From contig LODT01000004.1 in NCBI GenBank assembly GCA_001606155.1, positions 186,001-250,000 on the forward strand: a stretch of 64,000 nt of DNA, read 5' to 3'. The notes under the pieces are model-generated. The model saw nothing but the letters and a program-made list of their open reading frames with translations. It made no database searches and was not told the origin of the DNA. This DNA comes from Tieghemostelium lacteum (lineage: Eukaryota > Evosea > Eumycetozoa > Dictyosteliales > Raperosteliaceae). Position 1 is the stretch's first letter. Every line of letters begins with the position of its first letter. Of the stretch, positions 56,340 through 64,000 are shown piece by piece. A program made the translations under genes and the position numbers.

Positions 56340-58193
56340 TTATTTTTTTAGATATTTATACAATAAAAACCCAACAGAAATTAATATTGTTGATGTGGCT
56401 ATATATTTTGTAGATGCTGAAATTAGAGCTTGTGGATTTTCTTGGGTATAGATGTGAAAGTCTTCCAAGTAAATTGATTTTTGTGGATATTCTTTTTCAT
56501 CAAGTTCATTAATCATTTTAATAAAGTAATTTGATTTCTTGGTATTACCTAATTTGTAATGGCACTTGGCTGAGTGCAAGTACTGATCAATGGTAGAGTG
56601 ATTGTACAATTGGGATACTCTGATACTCTGTGAAGAGTAATGCAAACACTCTATATAGTTATTCAAATGGAAATAAGTTCTAGAGATAGAGTATAGTGCT
56701 GTAGCATAAGTAGGTGATTTCTCATCATCCATTACCATTTCCAATACACCACGGAAAGTTTCAAGAGCTTCATCATACTTTTTCAATTTATCCAAACAAC
56801 CACCAATTTTCAGTAATGTGGAGGAATGCATAGATTTGTTAACCTTCAATTTATGCTTTGCTATAAAGGCATCACCTAACTTTACAACTTGTCTAAAGTG
56901 AATTAGTGCTTGTGCAAAGTTTGATATTGGTTGTGAGAGATTAATTTCAGCAAGAATTCTGTGAGCGTTATTTTCCAAAAGTTCACCAGAACCTCTGACA
57001 ACATCCAAACATTCTTCAGCCATTTCCAAAGCCGTATAAGGTTGGTTATAGTACTTTTCCAATGCCCTAGCACAGTGAAGTGATATTCTAGCCTTTTGAA
57101 CTTCATTGAAATATTCCTTACTGTGGAAATAGTAGAAAATGTGTCTTGACAATATTAAATACTCAAGTTCGCTATCTTCAGGCATCAGTGATGTAGTTGT
57201 AATTAAGAAATCATTCAGATACTCTGATTTCTGATTAATGTTCTCTCTTATTCTTTTGCAAGCTGATCTAGTAGGTTCAATTATAATTTCATCACCACTG
57301 ATTTTATTCTGTCTCCAGAATCCAAAATATAACATGGTCTCATAGAATATCTTGCAATCGTCAGTATTTAAAGATTCACCTTCAACAATCTTTTCAATCC
57401 ATGAAAATAGCATAGAGAAACTACCAAACCAACAAAAAGTAGATAGAAATCTTAAATTGGCGTATTTACCAGACTTGAAATCACCAATAATTCTTCTAAC
57501 CAATTCATTTTGAGCATCCAAAATATTGTTATAAAGGTCTTCCAAAAGAGTATCAATTGCATCTTTCTTTACAGTATTAATATATCTTGATAACATTTTA
57601 CTAAACAAGGGGTTACCATTAGTGATATTTTTGGCATGTGTCAATTGAGTATCAGTTAATTCAATTTCCAGATACTCTTTCAATAGAAGTGTACAATCAT
57701 CATCAGACTGAATATTCTTCAAATGATAGTGAGTAATGTGTTTTAGTTCTTTAAATTCCTGTGATCTTAATATAATAAGATGATGATCATCTCTCATTTT
57801 TTTAATGGAATCTTCGTCCAAAGGTACCTGTTTTGATAGAGTTTCATAAATCTCAGCATCAGAGTGATGGGTTATATTTCTAATGATAATCAAAGACTTT
57901 CCTTCACACCAAGACACATAATCTTTCATAGATGAAAACTTAGATTTATCTTCAGGTTTTGCAATTTTAGATATCCATTTAGGGCTAAATTCAAAATCAG
58001 AGATTTCAAATACATTATCATATTCCAAAGCCTCACCTATACCAACTATATGTCTTAGCATACTACTTTTACCATTACCATCATCACCATAAATAACAAC
58101 ACATTTTTCTTTATCTAGAATATCTTTAATCTCTTTCAGTTCTTTGTCTCTACCTATAAGTTTATCTTGTTTATCTTCTTTAATCCCAACCAT
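56340..58193 (-). CDS. STAND P-loop NTPase-TPR, tail-anchored, copy B
   Basis: 617 residues from ATG 58193. Same architecture as copy A and its closest relative: LIGRDKELKEI; Walker A GDDGNGKS at 36-43; KSLIIIRNITHHSDAEIYE, again with Arg-Asn in place of the Walker B acids; HHLIILRSQEFKEL; LLLKEYLEIELTDTQ; NGNPLFSKMLSRYI; a helical middle with the same F-W-R-Q-(N)K-I line; TPR-like repeats (DEALETFRGVLEM, YATALYSISRTYFHL, KCHYKLGNTKKSNYF); and a tail anchor (YIATSTILISVGFLLYKYLKK). Spaced 93 bases upstream of copy A in the direction of transcription. No intron seen. Function is unknown; see the copy A entry for the family argument. Confidence 0.75.
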   Translation of the reverse strand: MVGIKEDKQDKLIGRDKELKEIKDILDKEKCVVIYGDDGNGKSSMLRHIVGIGEALEYDNVFEISDFEFSPKWISKIAKPEDKSKFSSMKDYVSWCEGKSLIIIRNITHHSDAEIYETLSKQVPLDEDSIKKMRDDHHLIILRSQEFKELKHITHYHLKNIQSDDDCTLLLKEYLEIELTDTQLTHAKNITNGNPLFSKMLSRYINTVKKDAIDTLLEDLYNNILDAQNELVRRIIGDFKSGKYANLRFLSTFCWFGSFSMLFSWIEKIVEGESLNTDDCKIFYETMLYFGFWRQNKISGDEIIIEPTRSACKRIRENINQKSEYLNDFLITTTSLMPEDSELEYLILSRHIFYYFHSKEYFNEVQKARISLHCARALEKYYNQPYTALEMAEECLDVVRGSGELLENNAHRILAEINLSQPISNFAQALIHFRQVVKLGDAFIAKHKLKVNKSMHSSTLLKIGGCLDKLKKYDEALETFRGVLEMVMDDEKSPTYATALYSISRTYFHLNNYIECLHYSSQSIRVSQLYNHSTIDQYLHSAKCHYKLGNTKKSNYFIKMINELDEKEYPQKSIYLEDFHIYTQENPQALISASTKYIATSTILISVGFLLYKYLKK

Positions 58194-58267
58194 TTTCTAG
58201 AAACACTATTTTATATGATTGCTTTTGGGTTTTAAAAAAAATCAGTGACAAAATCATCATTTATTAA

Positions 58268-60151
58268 CTATTTTTTAAAATATCTAAATAAAACAAAAGA
58301 TGCAATGGACAGTAATAGAGTTGAAGTTACAATATATTTAGTAGCTACTGGTATGATGGATAGTGGTTTGTGTGTAGATGTAAAGATTTTGAAATCGTCA
58401 CGATAGGTTTGTTTCAGTGCTGCGGAGGTGATTTCGTCATTGAGTTTTTCAATTTTGTCTAAATAGAATTTAACTTTCTTTTGGTCACCTAATAGATAAT
58501 GACTTTTGGCAGAATAAATGTATTGATCAATTACCACATGTCCATACAATTCAGCAACTCTGATGGACTGTGAACAGTAGTATAATGTCTCTTTATAATG
58601 TTTCATTTGGAAATGAACTTTGGCTAGATAGTAAAGTGTATCTGCATACTCTGCAAACTTTTCATGTTCTGTGATATTCAGTATATCTAGTGCCTGTTGA
58701 TGTGACTCTATAGCCTTATCCAGCATTTTCAAATTTTCAAAACATATACCAATTTCATTGAGAATATAATTGTTAACAAGAACATTAGGTTTTTGATGTT
58801 GCTTAATTTCATATTCATCCTTCATTTTGATATAGATTCTGTAGTGACTGATTGCATCATTATATAATGCAATTTGTGGATTCTTTTTAATGACACCAAG
58901 GTACCGATGAGCAATAGATTCTATAAATGTATTGGAACCTCTGATTAAATCTAATCCCTGATTTGCATATTTTAGTGCGAGTTGAGGGTTAAGATATGCA
59001 GACTCTGTAATTCTAGCGCACATAATGAGTATTCTAGATTTTTGTAATTTAAATTCAGGATAGTTTTGACTGAAGAGGTAATAGAACAAGTGTCTATAGT
59101 ACAAAACATCATCGGAGACACCTAAACTAGGTTGTAGTCTATAAGACATTATAAGGAAATCTGAAAAGTATTCTTTTTTCTCCTCGATAATTGATCTAAA
59201 CAATTTACAAGTGGATCTTTGTGGAAATAGTTTAGGAGTGACATCGAATTTCATTTCAAAATCCCATATACCATAATACACCATTGCATCAATGAATTTT
59301 TCAACCAAATGTGGGGTTATATTTTCATTATTTGCAATTTTAATAATCCACTCTCTTTTTACAGTGTAATGACTATACCACAAGAATATAGAGAATAGTC
59401 TCAAATAAGGACCTGCTTTAAAGTCTTTGTATATCAATCGCAATGCCATGAGTTTAGGGTCTTCACATCCTTGGAAATTCTCCAATAGAGAGTCTACACC
59501 AGTCTTATGTACATTCAGTAACTTGGAAATGTGTTTAGTTACCAATGGATTACCTTGTGAAATACTAGTGGCAAGGCTAAGCTGTGCATCTGTCAACTCA
59601 AATTCCAAATACTTTTTATACAACAAGATATCATCTTCAGTTTTCAAATTCTTCAATTCATAGTGTTTTAGGTAACTTAGTTCTTTAAATTCTTTGGATC
59701 TTATGAAAATGATATGTACATTGTCTCTCAGGTTCTGTAGAGACTGTTCATCAATTGGCAAGTACTCTGATAACTCTTGATAAATCTGAGCATCTTGATA
59801 CTGTGTCATATTATTAACAATGACCAGTATACGACTACCAACATAGTTCATTATCAAATCCTTTATACTTTTGAATGACTTCTTTTGTAAAACAGGTTTG
59901 AGTTGAAATTTTACAATTTGGACACTATAATTCAAATCACTAAAATCCAATACAAAATCATATAGATAATCTTTATCATCAGCTTCGTCAAATTGATTTA
60001 AAAGTTGAGATATAAATGATTCTTTACCAACACCATCTTTTCCATGTAATACTACAATTTTCTCTTTATACAATAATTCTTTAAACTCTATAAGTTCTTG
60101 ATCTCTACCAATATACCCAACAACAGGTTGAGCACTATTCATTTCTGTCAT
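58268..60151 (-). CDS. STAND P-loop NTPase-TPR, tail-anchored, copy C (most diverged)
   Basis: 627 residues from ATG 60151 (MTEMNSAQ; a second ATG at 60142 is possible). Same order as A and B: YIGRDQELIEFK, then GKDGVGKE at 37-44, where Glu replaces the Ser/Thr that follows the P-loop Lys; SRILVIVNNMTQYQDAQIYQ, without Walker B acids; VHIIFIRSKEFKEL; KYLEFELTDAQLSLA; QGNPLVTKHISKLL; helical middle; TPR-like repeats (DKAIESHQQALDI, YADTLYYLAKVHFQM, SAKSHYLLGDQKKVKFY); tail anchor (YIVTSTLLLSIASFVLFRYFKK). First of the three in transcription direction and 74 bases from copy B. Glu after the Lys makes normal Mg-ATP coordination unlikely. Confidence 0.75.
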   Translation of the reverse strand: MTEMNSAQPVVGYIGRDQELIEFKELLYKEKIVVLHGKDGVGKESFISQLLNQFDEADDKDYLYDFVLDFSDLNYSVQIVKFQLKPVLQKKSFKSIKDLIMNYVGSRILVIVNNMTQYQDAQIYQELSEYLPIDEQSLQNLRDNVHIIFIRSKEFKELSYLKHYELKNLKTEDDILLYKKYLEFELTDAQLSLATSISQGNPLVTKHISKLLNVHKTGVDSLLENFQGCEDPKLMALRLIYKDFKAGPYLRLFSIFLWYSHYTVKREWIIKIANNENITPHLVEKFIDAMVYYGIWDFEMKFDVTPKLFPQRSTCKLFRSIIEEKKEYFSDFLIMSYRLQPSLGVSDDVLYYRHLFYYLFSQNYPEFKLQKSRILIMCARITESAYLNPQLALKYANQGLDLIRGSNTFIESIAHRYLGVIKKNPQIALYNDAISHYRIYIKMKDEYEIKQHQKPNVLVNNYILNEIGICFENLKMLDKAIESHQQALDILNITEHEKFAEYADTLYYLAKVHFQMKHYKETLYYCSQSIRVAELYGHVVIDQYIYSAKSHYLLGDQKKVKFYLDKIEKLNDEITSAALKQTYRDDFKIFTSTHKPLSIIPVATKYIVTSTLLLSIASFVLFRYFKK

Positions 60152-60256
60152 TCTTCTCAACAATCTGAATCTTAAAAAAAAAATTTAAATCAATTTTCTA
60201 AAAATTCATTTTTGATTTATTAAAAATATCTTGTGTTTTGTGTTAGACTATTTTAA

Positions 60257-60379
60257 GTTACTTCCTATTATTTCACTGATAAAGGATTTATTGATTCTGG
60301 AAGAGGTAGTTCTCACGGGGACCAATTGGAATCTGAGGATAGATTATATTTACTAAATCAACTAATAGATGTATTGTAG
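60257..60379 (+). pseudogene. 40-codon coding-like fragment, no start
   Basis: Open frame reading VTSYYFTDKGFIDSGRGSSH…LLNQLIDVL-stop, with strong protein character (Gly, His, Glu, Arg mixture) but no ATG upstream before the neighbouring gene. A TTTTAAG immediately before it could be an acceptor. Possibly the last exon of a lost gene. No family recognised. Confidence 0.25.
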
Positions 60380-60541
60380 AAAAGATATCAAATTATTTAA
60401 ATAACAGTAAATTAAACCGTGGAAATCACATATGTTTGTAGTTGTATATAATTATTCTTGAATTTTTATTTAAATAGTGTAAAGATAATATATATAAACA
60501 AGAATTTAATTTCTTTTCTTCTTTTTAATTTATCATTAGAG

Positions 60542-60914
60542 TTAGTTTACTAAAATATTGTGTACGTATATTAATAGTAAACTTACATATTGCGAAATAT
60601 ACATACATACCATTGAAAAATATTGTGTATGTATACATGCATGCAATGGAAGACCAGAGACTATATTGATTATAACCTGAATATCTGTTTCAGTGTATGA
60701 ATAGTGTTCTGCTATGATATAGAGTCTTTGACTAGTATGCATTTGTAATAGTTTCAATTCTTTTGTCCCAAAACTCACAAACTCTTTCACTGGTGTGGTA
60801 AATGAATACTATCATATGAGGAGTTTTAATTATTATTGGGTTGCCAAAATGGGTAGGTTTAGTCAATACAATATAATCCCTGATCAACATCATCATCTGC
60901 ACCTGCATTACCAA
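60542..60914 (-). pseudogene. coding-like fragments in two minus-strand frames
   Basis: Downstream of ferroportin on the same strand. One frame (60914-60732) reads …DYIVLTKPTHFGNPIIIKTP…CEFWDKRIETITNAY-stop. A second (60790-60542) reads …HTSQRLYIIAEHYSYTETD…VSGLPLHACIHTQYFSM. Composition is protein-like, but the frames overlap and neither has a convincing start, so either a small spliced gene or a decayed one. No homology recognised. Confidence 0.2.
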
Positions 60915-61008
60915 TATGAAATACTTTTTATATTTACTAATTATTATGATAAGACTTATACATCCAACATCTTTGATTATTAATGATTTCTAGGGTCCAA
61001 TAAGGTGT

Positions 61009-62757
61009 TTATTTTTTGAATCTCCATATTAAAAGTATGAAGAATCCTAATTGAATGAAACCTACAGATAACCAAATTAGAATACTGAAATACTGTGGTG
61101 AATTGATAATGATACTAGTTAAGAATACAATAAGCATACTTAAACTAGTTAATGATGATTCTACACCACTGACAATACCTCTGATTTCATCAGGAACATA
61201 TTTTTGTACAAAATTAATTTCACAAATTTCAAAGCCGTATAACCCACATCTTGAGAGAACTATAAAAACTAAAAATTGATATTTCATCCAACTGTTACTC
61301 TGAATAAATGAAAATGTAATTCCAGTTGCCAAAACCATGATAGCCTGCTCCATCAAATAGGCTATGGATGAATTCTCCAACCCAATCTTGGACACAAACC
61401 ATGTGAATGTAAATGTAGATGCCAATCCAAATACCGCTCCTATACCTCTAAATAGAGATAAATCTAAATTATTATATCCACCATGACCCGACAGATAAGC
61501 TGTCAGAACAGGGTCGTGAGGACTCAGTAGAGTAAACCACAGACAAACATAAGCTATAATAATAAGTCTAGCTTGTTTCTGGTCTAGGAATATTCTCCAA
61601 CCTTTAATAATATTTGTCAAGGGGTTCCATTGACCCATAATCACCTTTTTAATCTGATCAAGTCTTTCATTGAGAGGTACCTTCTGTTTTACTGGTTTTT
61701 CATAATTTGCCAAATAGGTATCTATATCCTCCGTCTCCTCAGGTTTCTCAGGTACATTGTCAATCTCAAATGACTTCTCCTTACAAATGGCTCTGACTCT
61801 AGCCAGTAGAAAATACTGTGGCCAAAATGTGAGGAAATTGAATATCAATATGATTACAAATGACAATGCCTGGACTGACAGATTACGTATATGTACAGGT
61901 CCCATAATCTCAGGTGTTGACAGTATACCAGCTATAAAAGGTGCCAATACCTCAGTTGCCAAATCAACCTGTCTCATTTGAGAATTCACCTTTGTCAAAA
62001 CTACATCTCTTTTTACAACTGCTGGTAACCATTTTCTCTCTACTGATATATTCATAATCTGACCGCTGAGTGAATGTAATGCTCCAAACAATAGTAATAC
62101 CAAAAAGAGTATAGTTGAATCTGGTGAATAGAATAAATCAGAGTCTATTGGATTGGGTTCAGTAACCTTATCTTTTAGACGCAGTAGACAGTACAATGCA
62201 ACACCAGTAACTGAAACTGATCCCATTTGACCGAATATACCTACTCTAATGACAATTAACTTTCTATTCTTATCAATCATATCACCTACAGAAGCACCAC
62301 ATACTATTCTAATTAAAGTAGTTGCCAAACCATACAAGGCAGTAGGTACCAAAGATGAAGGTGTAATATAAATCAATACCAAAGGTACTATAAACTCCCA
62401 CATTCTATCACCCATTCTAGTTATAAAATGACTTAATAACATATAATTTGCCAGTTTTGACTCCACATCCTTCTCGAGTACCATCATATCAATTTCTTCA
62501 TTACCATCTAAATCCACTTGAGAAAATGATGATTTTAAATTATCATCTCTATCATCTCCATCATCATTATCCCTTTCCTTACTACTATCCATTTTCTTTA
62601 GTAATATAGCATTGTCATTATTATCATTATCTTCTTCATCTCTACCATTATCAACAATATGTAATACCACTCCATCCTGATTATCATTCTCTATAATTGG
62701 TAGCATACCACTATCATCATGAATATCATCTTCCATATTCAATGAGCTAGATATCAT
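61009..62757 (-). CDS. ferroportin-family iron exporter (SLC40A)
   Basis: 582 residues from ATG 62757. A ~100-residue acidic Asp/Asn-rich N-terminus precedes the SLC40 core. The first membrane segment carries the ferroportin signature MLLSHFITRMGDRMWEFIVP, followed by ALYGLATTLIRIVCGASVGDMIDKNRKL (the GDxIDKNxRL loop). About 11-12 hydrophobic segments follow, with a long cytoplasmic loop around 330-390. A second conserved half includes LSRCGLYGFEICEINFVQ and DEIRGIVSGVESSLTSL. Ferroportins move Fe2+ out of the cytosol or out of vesicles; which membrane is not clear here. No intron. A direct iron-regulatory element was not seen. Confidence 0.9.
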   Translation of the reverse strand: MISSSLNMEDDIHDDSGMLPIIENDNQDGVVLHIVDNGRDEEDNDNNDNAILLKKMDSSKERDNDDGDDRDDNLKSSFSQVDLDGNEEIDMMVLEKDVESKLANYMLLSHFITRMGDRMWEFIVPLVLIYITPSSLVPTALYGLATTLIRIVCGASVGDMIDKNRKLIVIRVGIFGQMGSVSVTGVALYCLLRLKDKVTEPNPIDSDLFYSPDSTILFLVLLLFGALHSLSGQIMNISVERKWLPAVVKRDVVLTKVNSQMRQVDLATEVLAPFIAGILSTPEIMGPVHIRNLSVQALSFVIILIFNFLTFWPQYFLLARVRAICKEKSFEIDNVPEKPEETEDIDTYLANYEKPVKQKVPLNERLDQIKKVIMGQWNPLTNIIKGWRIFLDQKQARLIIIAYVCLWFTLLSPHDPVLTAYLSGHGGYNNLDLSLFRGIGAVFGLASTFTFTWFVSKIGLENSSIAYLMEQAIMVLATGITFSFIQSNSWMKYQFLVFIVLSRCGLYGFEICEINFVQKYVPDEIRGIVSGVESSLTSLSMLIVFLTSIIINSPQYFSILIWLSVGFIQLGFFILLIWRFKK

Positions 62758-63190
62758 TTCGATAAGTTTTCAATGGTAACAATTCCACCTTTTGACATAT
62801 TTTTTGAAAAAAAAAAATCCAAAAATTAATTAATTTTTCAGTTAGAATCATTGATTACATCAGAAATAGAATTTAATCTTATAAAAAAAAAAAATAAAAA
62901 AACTTTTAATTAATTAATTATCTTTAAATTTATTTAAAGTTTTATAAAAAGGGGGTGGGGTAGATCAAAATTAAATAATACTAAAAGATTTAAAATATTT
63001 TTGAAATAAAAAAACAATAATGTAGAAAAGAATAATCTTTTATGATTTTTTTTGGATATAATAGTTTGTAGAAGTGAAATTTCTTTTTTTTTTTTTATTA
63101 TTTTTTTTAATTTAAAAAAATTTGAAGATATTTTTTCAATCAATATATTTTCTAGCATATCCTAGTGTATTCTAGAACTGTGTTTTAAAT
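62758..63190. other. divergent intergenic region
   Basis: Upstream region shared by ferroportin (minus) and PEPCK (plus), with many A/T runs, a GGGGTGGGG patch at about 62950-62959, and an oligo-T/A block before the PEPCK start. No gene seen. Confidence 0.4.
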
Positions 63191-64000
63191 ATGTTAAAAT
63201 CAGCAATTATCAAAAACTATAATAACAGTGTACTATTGAATCACTACACCAAGAGATTCTACAGTATTGATACATTAAAGAGTAAAACCAATAATAAAAA
63301 TGTAATCAACTGGGTAGAAGAACAAGCTAAACTCTGTAAACCTGATAAAATTCATATTTGTGATGGTTCCAATGAGGAATTTGAAAGGTAAGTTCAAATC
63401 ACTCATATATAGCACTCAAATAACAACCTATTAATTAAATCATCAAAATTAAAAAAAAAAAATTATATTAAATTAAAATATGGAAATGTATATTATGATG
63501 ACAGATTGACAAGTGAATTAGTTCAGAAAGGATTTATAACTAAATTGAATCCCAATAAGAGACCAAATAGTTTTTTGGCTAGATCAGATCCATCAGATGT
63601 TGCCAGAGTGGAGTCCAGTACATTTATATGTACCAAAGACAAAGTAGATGCAGGTCCAAACAACAATTGGAAGGATCCAAAAGATATGAAAGCCACCCTG
63701 AATCCACTGTTTGATGGGTGTATGAAAGGTAGAACTATGTATGTAATGCCATATAGTATGGGTCCAATCAATAGTCCTATTTCACATGTAGGCGTACAAG
63801 TCACTGACAGTCCATTTGTAGTCTGTAACATGAAGATCATGACAAGAATGGGAGATGAAGCTCTCAAAAGTATCAAAGAAAATGATAAATTTGTTCCATG
63901 TCTGCACTCTGTAGGTGCACCTTTGAAAGAAGGTCAAAAGGATGTTGCATGGCCTTGTAACTCCAAAAAGTACATTGTACACTATCCAGAGGAATACAGC
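63191..64000 (+). CDS. pck: phosphoenolpyruvate carboxykinase (GTP), mitochondrial type, 5' part
   Basis: Exon 1 63191-63387 and exon 2 from 63505 to the window edge; donor GTAAGT, acceptor …GATGACAG, phase 2 (joins EEFER to [10 protein letters not shown]). About 230 residues are in the window. A basic 25-residue N-terminus ([20 protein letters not shown], then KRFYS) fits a mitochondrial presequence. Core motifs: [77 protein letters not shown]-type block and [15 protein letters not shown]. This is the GTP-dependent PEPCK of gluconeogenesis. The catalytic P-loop lies past the right edge. Confidence 0.95.

Larger units (their letters stand above)
60152..61008. other. intergenic region with coding-like fragments
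   Basis: Lies between the STAND array and the ferroportin gene. It contains the two start-less or frame-broken fragments described separately at 60257-60379 (plus) and 60542-60914 (minus). The remainder is AT-rich with no RNA gene seen. Confidence 0.35.

Noticed and set aside
63523-63982. Minus-strand frames at the right edge
   Set aside because: Shadows of PEPCK exon 2, whose plus-strand frame has unmistakable PEPCK motifs.
1-64000. Retroelements, DNA transposons or integrated virus genes
   Set aside because: No reverse transcriptase, integrase, transposase, capsid or terminal-repeat signal was found on either strand.

Overview
The window is nuclear DNA of a social amoeba (dictyostelid). 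It is AT-rich, with A/T homopolymer runs in every intergenic stretch and short introns of about 56-117 bases that start GTAAGT/GTATGT/GTAATT and end in AG. Proteins carry Asn-, Gln-, Ser- and Thr-rich low-complexity tracts, and there are dictyostelid families such as ComC-like receptors and F-box/leucine-rich proteins. Base composition looks less extreme than in Dictyostelium discoideum, so I would guess a group 1 or 2 species (Cavenderia, Heterostelium or a relative); that placement is inference. I saw no retroelement, DNA transposon, tRNA, rRNA or CRISPR array.

Layout, left to right: the 3' end of MON2 (1-1771); a tandem pair of secreted Cys-rich proteins (2088-3714); cobalamin adenosyltransferase MMAB (3791-4570); a very long low-complexity protein with a possible PRRC2/BAT2-like front (4893-9414); two tandem ComC-like six-exon receptors (9631-14048, 14189-18601); the splicing helicase DHX8/Prp22 (minus); a small spliced thioredoxin-fold gene (minus, 22293-22718); DNAJC17; a 1.8 kb gene-free stretch; a sphingosine/lipid kinase (26215-28200); a Cys-rich secreted, probably GPI-anchored protein (minus); a small mitochondrial Pro-rich protein; a WD40 protein; a small protein with two BRC-like (RAD51-binding) motifs (minus); a large helical-repeat/F-box fusion (33784-37513); a 2294-residue FG nucleoporin with a RanBP2/Nup358-like helical N-terminus (minus); COG8 (45513-47909); an unknown gene; a tail-to-tail pair of F-box/LRR-like genes; exosome subunit EXOSC6/Mtr3; three tandem STAND NTPase-TPR-tail-anchor genes (minus, 54411-60151); a ferroportin-family transporter (minus); and the start of mitochondrial PEPCK, which runs off the right edge.

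Most genes are ordinary housekeeping functions: Golgi trafficking (MON2, COG8), RNA processing (DHX8, DNAJC17, EXOSC6), nuclear transport, and metabolism (MMAB, PEPCK, lipid kinase, ferroportin). The accessory content is the receptor pair, the BRC mini-protein, the F-box genes and, most notably, the STAND array. The array is a compact, recently amplified set of NLR-like proteins with degenerate nucleotide-hydrolysis motifs and C-terminal membrane anchors; a signalling or defence role is a hypothesis only.

The exon structures given were assembled by eye from splice sites and reading-frame phase. Two host genes need a one-base correction in long A runs (5988-5997 and 53484-53494), most likely sequencing errors of a draft assembly.
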